Source of the DNA: Butyrivibrio sp.
Lineage (GTDB): Bacteria > Bacillota > Clostridia > Lachnospirales > Lachnospiraceae
DNA length: 64,000 nucleotides
Assembly: GCF_015056685.1 (NCBI RefSeq)
Contig: NZ_SVFW01000014.1
Location: forward strand, 1-64,000
Direction: 5' to 3'
A program made the translations under genes and the position numbers. A model generated the notes under the pieces. It saw only the letters and a program-made list of their open reading frames with translations. It did no database searches and was not told the origin of the DNA. Shown here piece by piece: positions 40,561 through 50,297 of this stretch. Each line of letters begins with the position of its first letter. Position 1 is the first letter of the stretch.

Positions 40561-40989
40561 TTAATTCTCAGCTACTTTTTTCACATCAAAGAATGCACTG
40601 ATAATTCCTACTATAGCTGCTACGATGATCGCTGCTATTGCTACAACTGCACTAGACATATCTGACATGTTCTGAGCATTGTTTGTAAATGTCATTATGG
40701 CAGCCATTCCGTTTATTCTTGTGTTGAGAAGTGTAATGCCTCCAACAAAAAGACAAGCCGGTGCGATCACAGGTAATATATCTGTCCATGAAGGTGATAC
40801 ATCTCCAAGTGTCATCCAAAGGACCAAGGCCACTATTGCAATTGCAAGTGAAGCAATAATTGTAGTGTTTTTTCCAAGGTTTGAAAAATACGCTGTGTTT
40901 GTATTGATTATGTAAGCTACAAATCCAACAATCGCAAGGATAAACGTTATGCAGCTTGTTATCATTCCTTTTCCTAATTTCTTATTCAT
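40561..40989 (-). CDS. Four-segment membrane protein of the glycosidase operon
   Basis: The 142-residue protein is highly hydrophobic, with segments at about 12-32, 42-62, 70-92 and 112-135, and a short basic N-terminus (MNKKLGKG). I do not recognise a named family. AGGAGG eight bases before the ATG at 40989 supports this start over the longer frame. It follows the GH3 gene by 13 bases as the last gene of the operon, so it may help anchor or place the GH3 enzyme, but this is a guess. Confidence 0.65.
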   Translation of the reverse strand: MNKKLGKGMITSCITFILAIVGFVAYIINTNTAYFSNLGKNTTIIASLAIAIVALVLWMTLGDVSPSWTDILPVIAPACLFVGGITLLNTRINGMAAIMTFTNNAQNMSDMSSAVVAIAAIIVAAIVGIISAFFDVKKVAEN

Positions 40990-41002
40990 ACTCTGCCTCC
41001 TA

Positions 41003-44000
41003 TCAGTCCTCTTTTTTGCGGGCTGTATTTGCATACAAACCAATTCCACATACTACTACAAGTCCAAATATTATTGAAAGTACTGTAAGAAGGTTGTCAT
41101 ACCATGTTCTTACGCTTTCAAGTCTGGAATTAGAAACAAGTCCATCCATAGCATTTGAATTAGCAATAGCATAGTTCTGCATCTTCATGCAATCCTTCAG
41201 GGCCTGCATAAGAGTTGCATCCTTGGAAACATTATCAAGTGTCCAGTAAGAATATGTAGAAGATACTGCATCCATTGTGTTGTCACCGGTATTACATGAC
41301 ATTGTTACACCATTCTGAACAGCTTCTTTTAATACTACATAAGTAGGATCCATAATAAAGTCTTCAGACATAAGTCCGTAGAATCCCCATTCATTATGAA
41401 GAATATTCTGTAAAAGACCTGCATGAGCATTAGCAGGTGTTATACCTACACGGTTGAAGGCTGTCATTACACCGAGAACTTTTCCTGTCTCGATAGGAGC
41501 CTGAGTTGCTCTAAGTTCCTGCTCACGAGCCTTTTGCTCTGTCATAAATACTGAAACACCGGTTCTGTTGACTTCTGTATCATTGAATGCAAGGTGCTTT
41601 GTAGCTACGATCACACCATACTTCTGAGCTGCAGTTGCTTCAGCAAGTCCAGTGAAGGATGAAAGTACAGGATCCTCAGAATAATACTCATGGTTACGAG
41701 CATTGTAAGGAACTCTGTGGATGTTGTTTGATATTCCCCACCAAATTGTAAGGTTTGACCAAAGTGAGTAGTTACCCATTACTGAGCCATACTCAGAAGC
41801 AAGGTTCTTGTTAAATGTCTGGGCAATAACTGTTGCATTTGCCATAACACCTGCCTTGTAGCCTGCATTCTTATCATTTGCATCAATAGCACAAGGATCA
41901 TCTGAAGATGTATCTGTGTTAGCATACTGGCTAAGTGGATATGAGTAAATTCCGTTTGCACCATCATTCTGAATTACTTCAGGAGAAGAAATAGAATCAA
42001 TAGTCTTTGTACTTGTTCCACCAAAACCTGTTCTGATCATTGCTTCTGAAAGAGTGATCTGATCAATTAAAAGATCCCATCTCTCGTCGTTTATATCTGT
42101 AACTCCCTTAAGATCAGCAAGCTTAAGTCCGTTATCAGCGCCAAATACTACTGATGATGGATCGCCGTTTGCTGTGATCTCATAAGTATCATTGTCAAGG
42201 ATTGCCAGCATCTCATCTGTTGCTGTAAGACCTTCGTATGTCTTTGGCCATGTTCCTGCCCAGTCATTTCTTGTAAGGTATGTTACTGTGTCAGGAAGCC
42301 AGTTATTAAGATCCATATCAGAAAGCTGGTTTTCTACAGGAGTTCCGTTTTTAGTTGTTGCAAATGTAGAGCCATCAAACTCTGATAAAGTCCAAACCTT
42401 TACATTCTCAGCATTTCCATCTTCTGTCATGCCATCAGCAACAGTCTTGCCCTGTGCCGCAAGAACGTTATTAAGAGCTTCGTGAGCGCCATTTCCAACT
42501 GTGAAGTAATAGTCACCTTCATCAAGAATGTAGCAACCTGTTGTGCCTGTAGCATTTGATGCTGTGCTATCCCAGCTTGTCATGTAATCCATATCAGCTT
42601 CAATAGTTACAGTTTCTGAAGCACCTGGCTCAAGAACGCTTGTCTTGCCGTAATCAAGAAGCTGGATCGCACTCTTTTCAATTCCATGTTCAATGTCATA
42701 CTGTGTATATGGAAGAGAAACATAGAGCTGAACAGCATCCTTACCAGCTCTTTCACCTGTATTTGTAACAGTAACCTGAGCTGTAACCTTTCTGTTTGCA
42801 GTATCTACATCAAGGCTGTCAATTGTCTGCTCAAATGTTGTATATGAGAGTCCATAACCAAATGTATATGTTACTTCGTCATCGTAGTTCCATGCACTGC
42901 CTGTGCTGCTGCCAACTGTATCATTAGCATTGCCCTGACCAAGAACCACATCTGCGTAACGTGTCTCATAGTACTTGTAACCAGTGTAGATACCCTCTGC
43001 CTCAACAAGTGCATCGTTGATATAAAGAGTGTCATCAGCATTTGTCCATCTGAGGTCACCATAGTTCTGAGCAGCAGGTGAATTTGCAGCTACTACTGCA
43101 TATGTATCTGTAAGATGTCCTGAAGGGTTAACCTCACCACTTAAGATATCTGCGATTCCATAAAATCCATATCCGCCAGGAAGACCAATCTGAAGGATTG
43201 CATCTACACCCTCATTATCCTGAAGCTCCTGCACCTCCATTGCACTTGAGTTATTTAAAAGAACTATTACCTTACCGCCATTTGCATTCTTTGCATCAAT
43301 AGCAGCCTGGATCAGATTTCTCTCATCATCTGAAAGTCCCAATGGATCAGTCTGACCAAGTTTCTGAGAGGAATCAACACCATCCTGACCAGGTGTGTAG
43401 TTCTTGTTCTCACTGCCACTTCTGGCAATTGTAACGATCATTACATTATTTTCTGCAAGAGAATCCTTCCAAGTTGAATCTGCGCCATTTAAAGCTTCCT
43501 GTGAAGGCTCTTTGCTTGTAAACTGTGCTCCGATCGCCGGTGCTGTCATAGTATAATATGTTGATGTACCGCCCCAGGTCTCAACTTCTGTCTTAAACGT
43601 CTCTTTGAGCTTCTCATACATATCCTGAAGCTGTGTATTTACGACAAATCCCTTAGCTTTTAAAGCTCCAACAAAATCAACTGTGTCAGCATCTGTGCCA
43701 ACATTTGGTGTAAGGGATGAACCCATATCACCACCCTGAACAGGGTAATAACTTGAAAATCCTAAAAGACTTACCTTTTTAGTTTCGTCAGATGTAAGCG
43801 GAAGTGCACCATTGTTCTTTAAAAGAACACTTCCTTCTTCACTCATTCTTTCTCCAACATCTGCAATAGCCTGAACAAGTTCAGTTGTATTGGAATAATC
43901 TGATGTATATGTGTACATATTTGATGTATCCACATCTCCATCTGTTACGATTTTGGTACTTGATGTACCAAGGAACTTATCTATATCAGTTCTGTGATCA

Positions 44001-44095
44001 TTTACAACAGATGTAGCTGATACAGTAAGTGCCAGAAGTGCTGCTCCAGTGGCTGACATTCCCCTATAGAGCGATATTTTTTTGCCTTTACTCAT
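41003..44095 (-). CDS. Membrane-tethered GH3 glycosidase with permuted domain order
   Basis: The 1030-residue protein has GH3 domains in swapped order. An N-terminal hydrophobic segment (ATGAALLALTVSA) precedes the alpha/beta sandwich (GSVLLKNNGALPL near 75, LPGGYGFYGIADILSGEVNP). A fibronectin-III-like domain follows (near 380-500), and the catalytic TIM barrel comes last, with KHLAFNDTEVNR near 830 and a nucleophile candidate Asp in LMSEDFIMD near 910. A second hydrophobic segment ends the protein (LSIIFGLVVVCGIGLYA). A swapped order is known for beta-glucosidases of Ruminococcus albus and Butyrivibrio. GGGAGG precedes the ATG at 44095. The SEDF context replaces the usual SDW. Substrate is unknown; co-expression with a rhamnosidase suggests plant glycosides. 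Confidence 0.85.
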   Translation of the reverse strand: MSKGKKISLYRGMSATGAALLALTVSATSVVNDHRTDIDKFLGTSSTKIVTDGDVDTSNMYTYTSDYSNTTELVQAIADVGERMSEEGSVLLKNNGALPLTSDETKKVSLLGFSSYYPVQGGDMGSSLTPNVGTDADTVDFVGALKAKGFVVNTQLQDMYEKLKETFKTEVETWGGTSTYYTMTAPAIGAQFTSKEPSQEALNGADSTWKDSLAENNVMIVTIARSGSENKNYTPGQDGVDSSQKLGQTDPLGLSDDERNLIQAAIDAKNANGGKVIVLLNNSSAMEVQELQDNEGVDAILQIGLPGGYGFYGIADILSGEVNPSGHLTDTYAVVAANSPAAQNYGDLRWTNADDTLYINDALVEAEGIYTGYKYYETRYADVVLGQGNANDTVGSSTGSAWNYDDEVTYTFGYGLSYTTFEQTIDSLDVDTANRKVTAQVTVTNTGERAGKDAVQLYVSLPYTQYDIEHGIEKSAIQLLDYGKTSVLEPGASETVTIEADMDYMTSWDSTASNATGTTGCYILDEGDYYFTVGNGAHEALNNVLAAQGKTVADGMTEDGNAENVKVWTLSEFDGSTFATTKNGTPVENQLSDMDLNNWLPDTVTYLTRNDWAGTWPKTYEGLTATDEMLAILDNDTYEITANGDPSSVVFGADNGLKLADLKGVTDINDERWDLLIDQITLSEAMIRTGFGGTSTKTIDSISSPEVIQNDGANGIYSYPLSQYANTDTSSDDPCAIDANDKNAGYKAGVMANATVIAQTFNKNLASEYGSVMGNYSLWSNLTIWWGISNNIHRVPYNARNHEYYSEDPVLSSFTGLAEATAAQKYGVIVATKHLAFNDTEVNRTGVSVFMTEQKAREQELRATQAPIETGKVLGVMTAFNRVGITPANAHAGLLQNILHNEWGFYGLMSEDFIMDPTYVVLKEAVQNGVTMSCNTGDNTMDAVSSTYSYWTLDNVSKDATLMQALKDCMKMQNYAIANSNAMDGLVSNSRLESVRTWYDNLLTVLSIIFGLVVVCGIGLYANTARKKED

Positions 44096-44106
44096 ATTGA
44101 CCTCCC

Positions 44107-45594
44107 TTATTTGTTTAACGCTGCGCCTTCTTTTTCCTGACGTTCGCGTATTAACCTGTGATCTTCTTCTATATGACTTTCTACCTTCAAAAAGCTCATA
44201 AGAACTACTATTACTGCGTAGCAGATAAGCTCGATACCAAGGTAACAAAGAACAAGCATGTTCTGAACAGAAGCATTCTGGACTGATAAAGTTGCATCAT
44301 ATCCCGCTGCTGTTAAAAATACATTGATAATACCATTTCCAAGTCCTGTCATTCCTACCATGATTGCCCCATAAACAGCCATGGTAAATCCGTCAGATCT
44401 GAATCCGTTTTTTGCTTCAAGATGATCAAGAACATCTGCCAAAAGTGCAAGTGTTACATACATTGCAGGAATAGATCCTATGCCTTTAAGAATCACACCA
44501 ATAGTAACGATAATAAAACTATGTACATTTATAAAACTTACAAGACCTCCGATAACCGATATCAAAAGGCCAAGCGTTACCGCTTTTTGTTTTCCAAGCT
44601 TTCCTGCTATAGGCCATGCAAGTACCATTCCTATCGCAGTAGGGATTCCACCAATTGCTCCCAGAAGTCCCATAGCTGTTCCGCCGTCTATACCTTCAAA
44701 AACCCAAGTACAGTAGTAGTTCATGGATCCGTTTTTTACCAGACCTCCGAATTGGAACAAAAGGAAGTAAAGAATAATGATCCACCAGTACTTTTCTTTT
44801 ACACACACACCAATCTGCTGTGAAAGAGGTATCTTCTTTGAACCTTCTTCAAGTCCATAAGTTTCCTCTGTGATTCTCTCTCGTGTAAAAAAGTACTCAA
44901 TAATTATTCCTATCAGTGTAGAAACGCACAAAACAAGCATTACTACTTTCCAGTTGTTATAACTTGCCGCAGCATCAATCCCGCCATCTGCCTTTGGAAC
45001 AAAAAGATAGTTCTGCAACAGGATTGGAACAAGTATGCTGGCTCCTACTCCAACTGCTGCCACACCGGCTGCATTTGAAAATGTTGCAAGCTGTCCTCTG
45101 TCATCACTGTTTCTGGTGGAAAGTGAAACCAAAGCGCTGTGGGCTGTGTAGTAAAACGGATAAGCAAGTGCATAATACAGATTGTATGAAACTGCTATCC
45201 ATATCATCTGAAGCACAGGTGAGCTATCCTTTGGAACCATGAAAAGAGTTATGATCGCAATCACTATAAGTGGCATTGACAAAATAAGAAGCGGTCTTGC
45301 CTTTCCCTGATTTGTTCTGGTGTTATCCATGACTCTTCCGACAAAGAGATTTCCTATGATCACCAAAATCACTGACAAAATAGGAAGAAGCCCTGAAAAT
45401 GTTCCGAATCTGGCTGTGTCTGTCCATCCTATAACATCGGAATAGTACCTATTTAGATATGAGCCAAAAATTGCATTTGATATCAGAGCGCAAAATGGTC
45501 CGATCAGATATCCAAGTGCTTTTTCATTAAGTTTTACTTCCGGACTTTTTATTTTTGTTTTCAGTACCGGTGATTCAACAATTTCCTTTAACAT
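44107..45594 (-). CDS. Glycoside-pentoside-hexuronide (GPH) type cation symporter
   Basis: The 495-residue protein has 12 membrane segments in the MFS/GPH pattern, including GRVMDNTRTNQGKARPLLIL, a variant of the family's loop-2 motif, and a central loop (REREE-type region around YFFTRERITEETYGLEEG). GPH carriers import glycosides with sodium or protons. GGAGG precedes the ATG. It lies between the rhamnosidase (18 bases upstream) and the GH3 gene, so it likely imports rhamnose-containing oligosaccharides or glycosides that the cytoplasmic GH78 cuts. Confidence 0.85.
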   Translation of the reverse strand: MLKEIVESPVLKTKIKSPEVKLNEKALGYLIGPFCALISNAIFGSYLNRYYSDVIGWTDTARFGTFSGLLPILSVILVIIGNLFVGRVMDNTRTNQGKARPLLILSMPLIVIAIITLFMVPKDSSPVLQMIWIAVSYNLYYALAYPFYYTAHSALVSLSTRNSDDRGQLATFSNAAGVAAVGVGASILVPILLQNYLFVPKADGGIDAAASYNNWKVVMLVLCVSTLIGIIIEYFFTRERITEETYGLEEGSKKIPLSQQIGVCVKEKYWWIIILYFLLFQFGGLVKNGSMNYYCTWVFEGIDGGTAMGLLGAIGGIPTAIGMVLAWPIAGKLGKQKAVTLGLLISVIGGLVSFINVHSFIIVTIGVILKGIGSIPAMYVTLALLADVLDHLEAKNGFRSDGFTMAVYGAIMVGMTGLGNGIINVFLTAAGYDATLSVQNASVQNMLVLCYLGIELICYAVIVVLMSFLKVESHIEEDHRLIRERQEKEGAALNK

Positions 45595-45612
45595 TTCATC
45601 CTCCGCATTTGC

Positions 45613-48189
45613 TTATAACTTTACAGTAGCGCTGTAACGTCCACTACCGTATTCTAAAGTTTTTCCATCGGGAAGTTCCAAAATACACTGGCATCCAACA
45701 GGAACCTCAATGTCAATGGAAAAATCCGAATCTGCTAAATGCCATTCAGAACTTACCACTCCATAAGAAGTATCTATTTTTGCCTTCGCATAAGTAAGAT
45801 TTCCTCCAAGAACAGGCTTTATCCTGAATTTTTTATATCCGGCTTCCAATGGCTCAATTCCTGCAACTCTCTTGTACAGGAAATCCCCAACAGCTCCTGA
45901 TGCATAGTGATTGTAGGAGATCATGTTTCCTGTTCCATCGTCTCCAATAGGACACTGTCCGTTTTCATCAAGTCCATCCCATCTCTCCCAGATTGTGGTT
46001 GCTCCTGTCCTTACTTCGTATAGCCAGCTTGGACATTTTGAATTAAGGAGCATCTTGTAAGCCACATCTGATCTGCCATTATCTGCAAGAGCAAAAAGAA
46101 TATATGGTGTTCCCGGAAATCCTGTTCCTATACAGTAATCACTCTTTTCTATGAGCTTAACCAGGTTATCCACTGCTTTTTTCCTGTTTTCTTTCCTAAA
46201 CATTCCAAACTGTATAGGAAGTACATAAGCAGTCTGAAACTCTTCCTTGAGCCTTCCGTTGCCATCCGTAAAAATGCTTTCATAGGCGTCTGCCACACTT
46301 TCGGAAAGTTTTTTATACTCCCTGGCATCTTCTTCATATCCAAGAATTTCAGCTATTCTTGAAAGAATACTGCTGGTGTTATATAAGCTTGCTGTAGCTG
46401 TCCATTTGCTTCTTTTCTGCCATTGCTGCATCTTAGGTGCATCTGGTGCAACCCAGTCTCCAAAGTGGAATATAGAAGGTGTATGCCAGATAAATCTGTT
46501 TTTGCCAACGCTAAAGGTTGCTGCCCATCTTCTGCATGCACCAACGTACTTTTTCATCATGTCATAGTTGTCTTTTAGCACACTTATGTCGCCATCTGAC
46601 ATATATATAGCCCATGGAACAAGGACACATGCATCTCCCCACCAATCAATTGCCATAGTTGGCATGGTAACAGGGAATCCAAAACCATTTGAAGGAACTG
46701 TGTTTGGCAGACCTCCTGTAGGAAGCTGCTCGCTTCTTACATCTCCAAGCCATTTCTTCAAAAATCTTCCTGTATCGAAGTTAAAACAAGCTGTTGTACC
46801 AAAGACAGCTATGTCTCCTGTCCAACCCATTCTCTCATCTCTCTGCGGACAATCTGTTGGAATGTCTACAAAGTTTGATTTTGTTGACCATCGTATATTT
46901 GACTGGAGTTTATTTATCATCTCATCCGAGCATTCAAAACTTCCTCTGTCAGCCATATCTGAGTAAAGAGCTATTGCCTTGATCTCAAAGTCTTCTCTTT
47001 TTACTCCTTTGACTGCTACATACCTGAATCCCATGTATGTAAATGACGGGCTAAATGTCTGCTCTCCATCACTACAAATATATGTAACTGTTGCTTTTGC
47101 ACTTCTTAAAAAGCTGGTATTAAGTGTCCCGTCAGGATTAAGGATCTCTGCGTGTCTTATCTCAATGATCTGGCCCTTCTTTGCATTCTTTACTGTGAAT
47201 CGCACAATTCCTGCAAAGTTCTGACCAAAGTCATATATTATCTCTTCACCTTTTTTATCTTCAGATAAGGGTAAAAATACTTCATGCTCTGTAACAGGTG
47301 CTCCACACTCTGCTATTATTTGCGGATTGCATTTTAGCTTTTCTTCTTCGGCATTTCTCCAAGCACTTTCCTCAAGCTTTACCGTGCTATCGAAGGTTTC
47401 TCCATCATAGAGATCAGCCATTTTAACCTTCCCCTGCCTTGTTACAAACCATGAGGAATCCGTTCCAAACAGATCTGCCTCTCCGTTGTCATAGACAAAA
47501 TAAAACATTGCTGAAAGGGCTTGTCTGTCTGCTGCAAATCTATTGTTTCTGCTGTAAATAAATGAGCCAACTGCCCAGCCACCCGATACAGTGAAATCTA
47601 CGTTTATTTCTTTTCCCTGATTAAAAAACTCAGTTACATCATAGGTTTGATACTGTAGTCTCTTTTTATAGGATGTAAATCCGGGAGCAAAATATCTGTT
47701 GCCAACTTTTTCTCCATCAAAATACATCTCATATATTCCCATGGCTGTAGCATACACATAGGCCTTTACAACATTTCCTGCTGCCCTTATCTTTTTCCTG
47801 AAAGTCATAGGCTCAGGAGATACTTTCTTTTCCGTAAAAGAATAGCTTCCATCAGTAATAAATTTCCCCGGCCACTTGTCTGTCATAAGTCCTGTTGTGA
47901 ATCTTATTGATGAAAACGCTTCTTCCCCGGTGTCTGACTTTACTGCTACGTCCACAGTATATTCAGAAGAAGGTTTCAGCCTTTCTCCTTCATATGATAT
48001 TTCTATCTGCTCTGTGGTATCTGTTTTCCACATCGTTTTGCCTGCTTCATCTCTCACCACAATATGACAGTTTGCAATATGCACATTCTGTCCATCTGAT
48101 ACCACTTTGTAAGAAATATGAGGATTGCTCTGATCAGTAACAATATTGTTCTCAAGACCTTCAACTGTAAGTCGCGCTATCTCAAACAT
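45613..48189 (-). CDS. GH78 alpha-L-rhamnosidase
   Basis: The 858-residue protein has the multi-domain GH78 form: N-terminal beta domains (LTVEGLENN ... SNPHISYKV; then AMGIYEMYFDGEKVGNRYF near 150), an alpha6/alpha6 barrel with the catalytic region DIPTDCPQRDERMGWTGD near 440-460 and GATTIWERWDG near 725, and a C-terminal beta-sandwich. It cleaves terminal L-rhamnose from plant polysaccharides, saponins or flavonoids. No signal peptide is visible, so it acts in the cytoplasm on imported substrate. AGAGG precedes the ATG. It heads the operon with the GPH carrier and the GH3 enzyme; no dedicated regulator is nearby. Confidence 0.92.
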   Translation of the reverse strand: MFEIARLTVEGLENNIVTDQSNPHISYKVVSDGQNVHIANCHIVVRDEAGKTMWKTDTTEQIEISYEGERLKPSSEYTVDVAVKSDTGEEAFSSIRFTTGLMTDKWPGKFITDGSYSFTEKKVSPEPMTFRKKIRAAGNVVKAYVYATAMGIYEMYFDGEKVGNRYFAPGFTSYKKRLQYQTYDVTEFFNQGKEINVDFTVSGGWAVGSFIYSRNNRFAADRQALSAMFYFVYDNGEADLFGTDSSWFVTRQGKVKMADLYDGETFDSTVKLEESAWRNAEEEKLKCNPQIIAECGAPVTEHEVFLPLSEDKKGEEIIYDFGQNFAGIVRFTVKNAKKGQIIEIRHAEILNPDGTLNTSFLRSAKATVTYICSDGEQTFSPSFTYMGFRYVAVKGVKREDFEIKAIALYSDMADRGSFECSDEMINKLQSNIRWSTKSNFVDIPTDCPQRDERMGWTGDIAVFGTTACFNFDTGRFLKKWLGDVRSEQLPTGGLPNTVPSNGFGFPVTMPTMAIDWWGDACVLVPWAIYMSDGDISVLKDNYDMMKKYVGACRRWAATFSVGKNRFIWHTPSIFHFGDWVAPDAPKMQQWQKRSKWTATASLYNTSSILSRIAEILGYEEDAREYKKLSESVADAYESIFTDGNGRLKEEFQTAYVLPIQFGMFRKENRKKAVDNLVKLIEKSDYCIGTGFPGTPYILFALADNGRSDVAYKMLLNSKCPSWLYEVRTGATTIWERWDGLDENGQCPIGDDGTGNMISYNHYASGAVGDFLYKRVAGIEPLEAGYKKFRIKPVLGGNLTYAKAKIDTSYGVVSSEWHLADSDFSIDIEVPVGCQCILELPDGKTLEYGSGRYSATVKL

Positions 48190-48234
48190 ACTTAGCCTCT
48201 TTTCTCAACCTAATCTTGTTAACTTATATTCTCA

Positions 48235-48272
48235 CAAAAAAAAGAAGCAAAACAATTTTGTCATGTTTTGCT
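48235..48272 (-). terminator. Terminator after the AEC transporter gene
   Basis: On the minus strand a 9-bp perfect stem AGCAAAACA/TGTTTTGCT (48264-48272 with 48246-48254) is followed by TC and eight T residues. It separates the AEC gene from the rhamnosidase operon. Confidence 0.85.
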
Positions 48273-48383
48273 CCTTTTATTACATATTTGGTTTTTGCCT
48301 TGGTGTTTATGCACAATAAACCACGGATAATAATTGTATATTTTCACCAATCCGATAGTATTTAGTTTTTTGACATTTATTTT

Positions 48384-49322
48384 TTACATTAATCCAAAGC
48401 TCTTTAGTATAAGTATCCAGAAGAATATTGTCACAATTGACAAAAGAGTTGAAACAAGGACATATTCACCGGCAAGATCTGCATCTCCGCCCATGCTCTG
48501 GGCCATTGGATAAGAAGCCGCAGCAACAGGAGTTGCAAACATACAAAATACTACGAATAGCTCTGCTCCGCTTATTCCCACCAGGGACATAGCAGTCACC
48601 ATGATACTTGGGATGATAACAAGCTTTAGGGATATTCCTGTGCAAAGCGGAATCACATCTCTTTTCATATTTGCTGCATGGAGGCTTCCTCCAAGAACAA
48701 AGAGCGACAGTGGTGTTGCCATGCTGTTTAGCTCAGCTATAGGCTTTACAAGGCTTGTTGGCATGGTCACCGGAAGAATATTAAATGCAACACCTGCAAT
48801 AGCGCCTATGATAAGCGGATTTTTCAGTATGTTCTTAAGAAGTACAGGAAAAGAAACCCTGCCTCCTCTGAAATACTCTAGAATAGCTACTGACGCAATA
48901 TTGTATAAAGGAACAATAAATGCAACCATGATGCTGGCCATTACAGCTCCTTCTTTTCCAAAAACGCTCTCAGTAAGCGGAATGGCAAAAAGAACCGAAT
49001 TGCTCCTGAAAATCGCCTGCATCACAACTCCGCGCCTTGGGTTTTCTTTTACAAAAAGAGGAACCATGAAAAAGCAGGCAAATATAACTATCAGCGTAGC
49101 CACAAATGCAAAGGCTACATACCCCGCATTGCTCAGCCTGCTAAAGTCCACATCGTACAGGTTGTTAAACATGATAAATGGGAAAAAAACTTTAAATACA
49201 ACCCCGTTTAATTCCTTTAAAAAGCTCTCTTTTACAGCGCCACTTTTTTTGGCAATCATCCCCAGAAAAATGTACACCATAAAAGGTATTACAGCACTGG
49301 TTGCAATTTGCAGATTCTCCAT
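48384..49322 (-). CDS. AEC-family transporter (auxin efflux carrier type)
   Basis: The 312-residue protein has about ten membrane segments in the AEC pattern: IPFMVYIFLGMIAKKSGAVK at the start, IFRSNSVLFAIPLTESVFG in the middle and CMFATPVAAASYPMAQSMGGD near residue 265. Bacterial members export small organic acids such as malate or malonate. GAGGAG precedes the ATG. It is transcribed alone, with a strong terminator after it and ribF 44 bases upstream. The substrate is unknown. Confidence 0.88.
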   Translation of the reverse strand: MENLQIATSAVIPFMVYIFLGMIAKKSGAVKESFLKELNGVVFKVFFPFIMFNNLYDVDFSRLSNAGYVAFAFVATLIVIFACFFMVPLFVKENPRRGVVMQAIFRSNSVLFAIPLTESVFGKEGAVMASIMVAFIVPLYNIASVAILEYFRGGRVSFPVLLKNILKNPLIIGAIAGVAFNILPVTMPTSLVKPIAELNSMATPLSLFVLGGSLHAANMKRDVIPLCTGISLKLVIIPSIMVTAMSLVGISGAELFVVFCMFATPVAAASYPMAQSMGGDADLAGEYVLVSTLLSIVTIFFWILILKSFGLM

Positions 49323-49365
49323 ACTCTTCTCCTCTTAGCCTGTCCCAATTCCCCATTTCTTTATC

Positions 49366-50274
49366 TTAATTCGCAGCTCTTTTCAGATCACTTTCAATCT
49401 GATGCTTAAGGTTCTCAATACTGTCAAACTTCATTTCAGGTCTCAAAAACTCTTTTAATCTTACAGTGAGGCCTTTACCATATACATCCTCATCAAAATC
49501 ATAGATATAAGTCTCAACTCCAACTGCTTCTTTTTCAGAAATTGTCGGCTTCCTGCCAATATTGGTCATGCCCGCATATTCCTTATCATCTATGACCACA
49601 ATGCTTGAATATACTCCAAATGGAGGAAGAAGCTTATTATTTGGAGGAAGGATGTTGACTGTAGGAACTCCTATTGTGTGACCTATATGTCTTCCATGCT
49701 CCACAATTCCGCTTATGCTGTACTCTGTTCCAAGAAGTCTTTTTACTTCAGCCATATTGCCGTCTGCGACTTCGTTTCTGACTCTTGTAGAGCTGACTTC
49801 TGTTCCATCAAGCATAACCTTCTCAATAAGATCAAGCTCAAAGCCAAGTTCCTTGCTTAAGTTTCTGAGCAGATGCTGATCTCCTCTTCCTTTATCGCCA
49901 AAAGATACATCGCTCCCCGCAGCGATATACACAGCTTTCAGATCATCGCAAAGAATATCTCTTACAAAATCCTCAGGATCCGTGGCTGCTGTAGCCTCTG
50001 TAAGAGGAAATTCAACCAGGATATCAATACCCAGTTTTTCAAAGGCACGTCTCTTTTCATTTCTGGTAAAAAGCTGTCTGACCGTGTGTCCAACAAAGAA
50101 CTCCTCAGGTGAAGGTTCAAATGTAAACACACAGGCCTTAAGACCATCCTGCTTCTGCTCAAGAATCTTCCCCAAAAGCTTTTTGTGTCCTAAATGGATA
50201 CCGTCAAACTTTCCCATTGCTATGGCAGTTTTGCTATTTATATTCAGTTCATCAAGTCTGGTTATTATTTCCAA
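49366..50274 (-). CDS. ribF: Bifunctional riboflavin kinase/FAD synthetase
   Basis: The 302-residue protein has the nucleotidyltransferase domain with GKFDGIHLGHK near residue 25 and SSTRVRNEVADGNM near 160, and a C-terminal riboflavin kinase domain with GRHIGHTIGVPTVNI and GMTNIGRKPT. It makes FMN and then FAD. The start is a TTG at 50274 with GGTGGTGA upstream. It is the last gene of the rimP-nusA-infB operon, following truB, as in Bacillus. No FMN riboswitch is seen before it. Confidence 0.95.
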   Translation of the reverse strand: MEIITRLDELNINSKTAIAMGKFDGIHLGHKKLLGKILEQKQDGLKACVFTFEPSPEEFFVGHTVRQLFTRNEKRRAFEKLGIDILVEFPLTEATAATDPEDFVRDILCDDLKAVYIAAGSDVSFGDKGRGDQHLLRNLSKELGFELDLIEKVMLDGTEVSSTRVRNEVADGNMAEVKRLLGTEYSISGIVEHGRHIGHTIGVPTVNILPPNNKLLPPFGVYSSIVVIDDKEYAGMTNIGRKPTISEKEAVGVETYIYDFDEDVYGKGLTVRLKEFLRPEMKFDSIENLKHQIESDLKRAAN

Positions 50275-50297
50275 TCAAATCACCACCAATTAAATCA

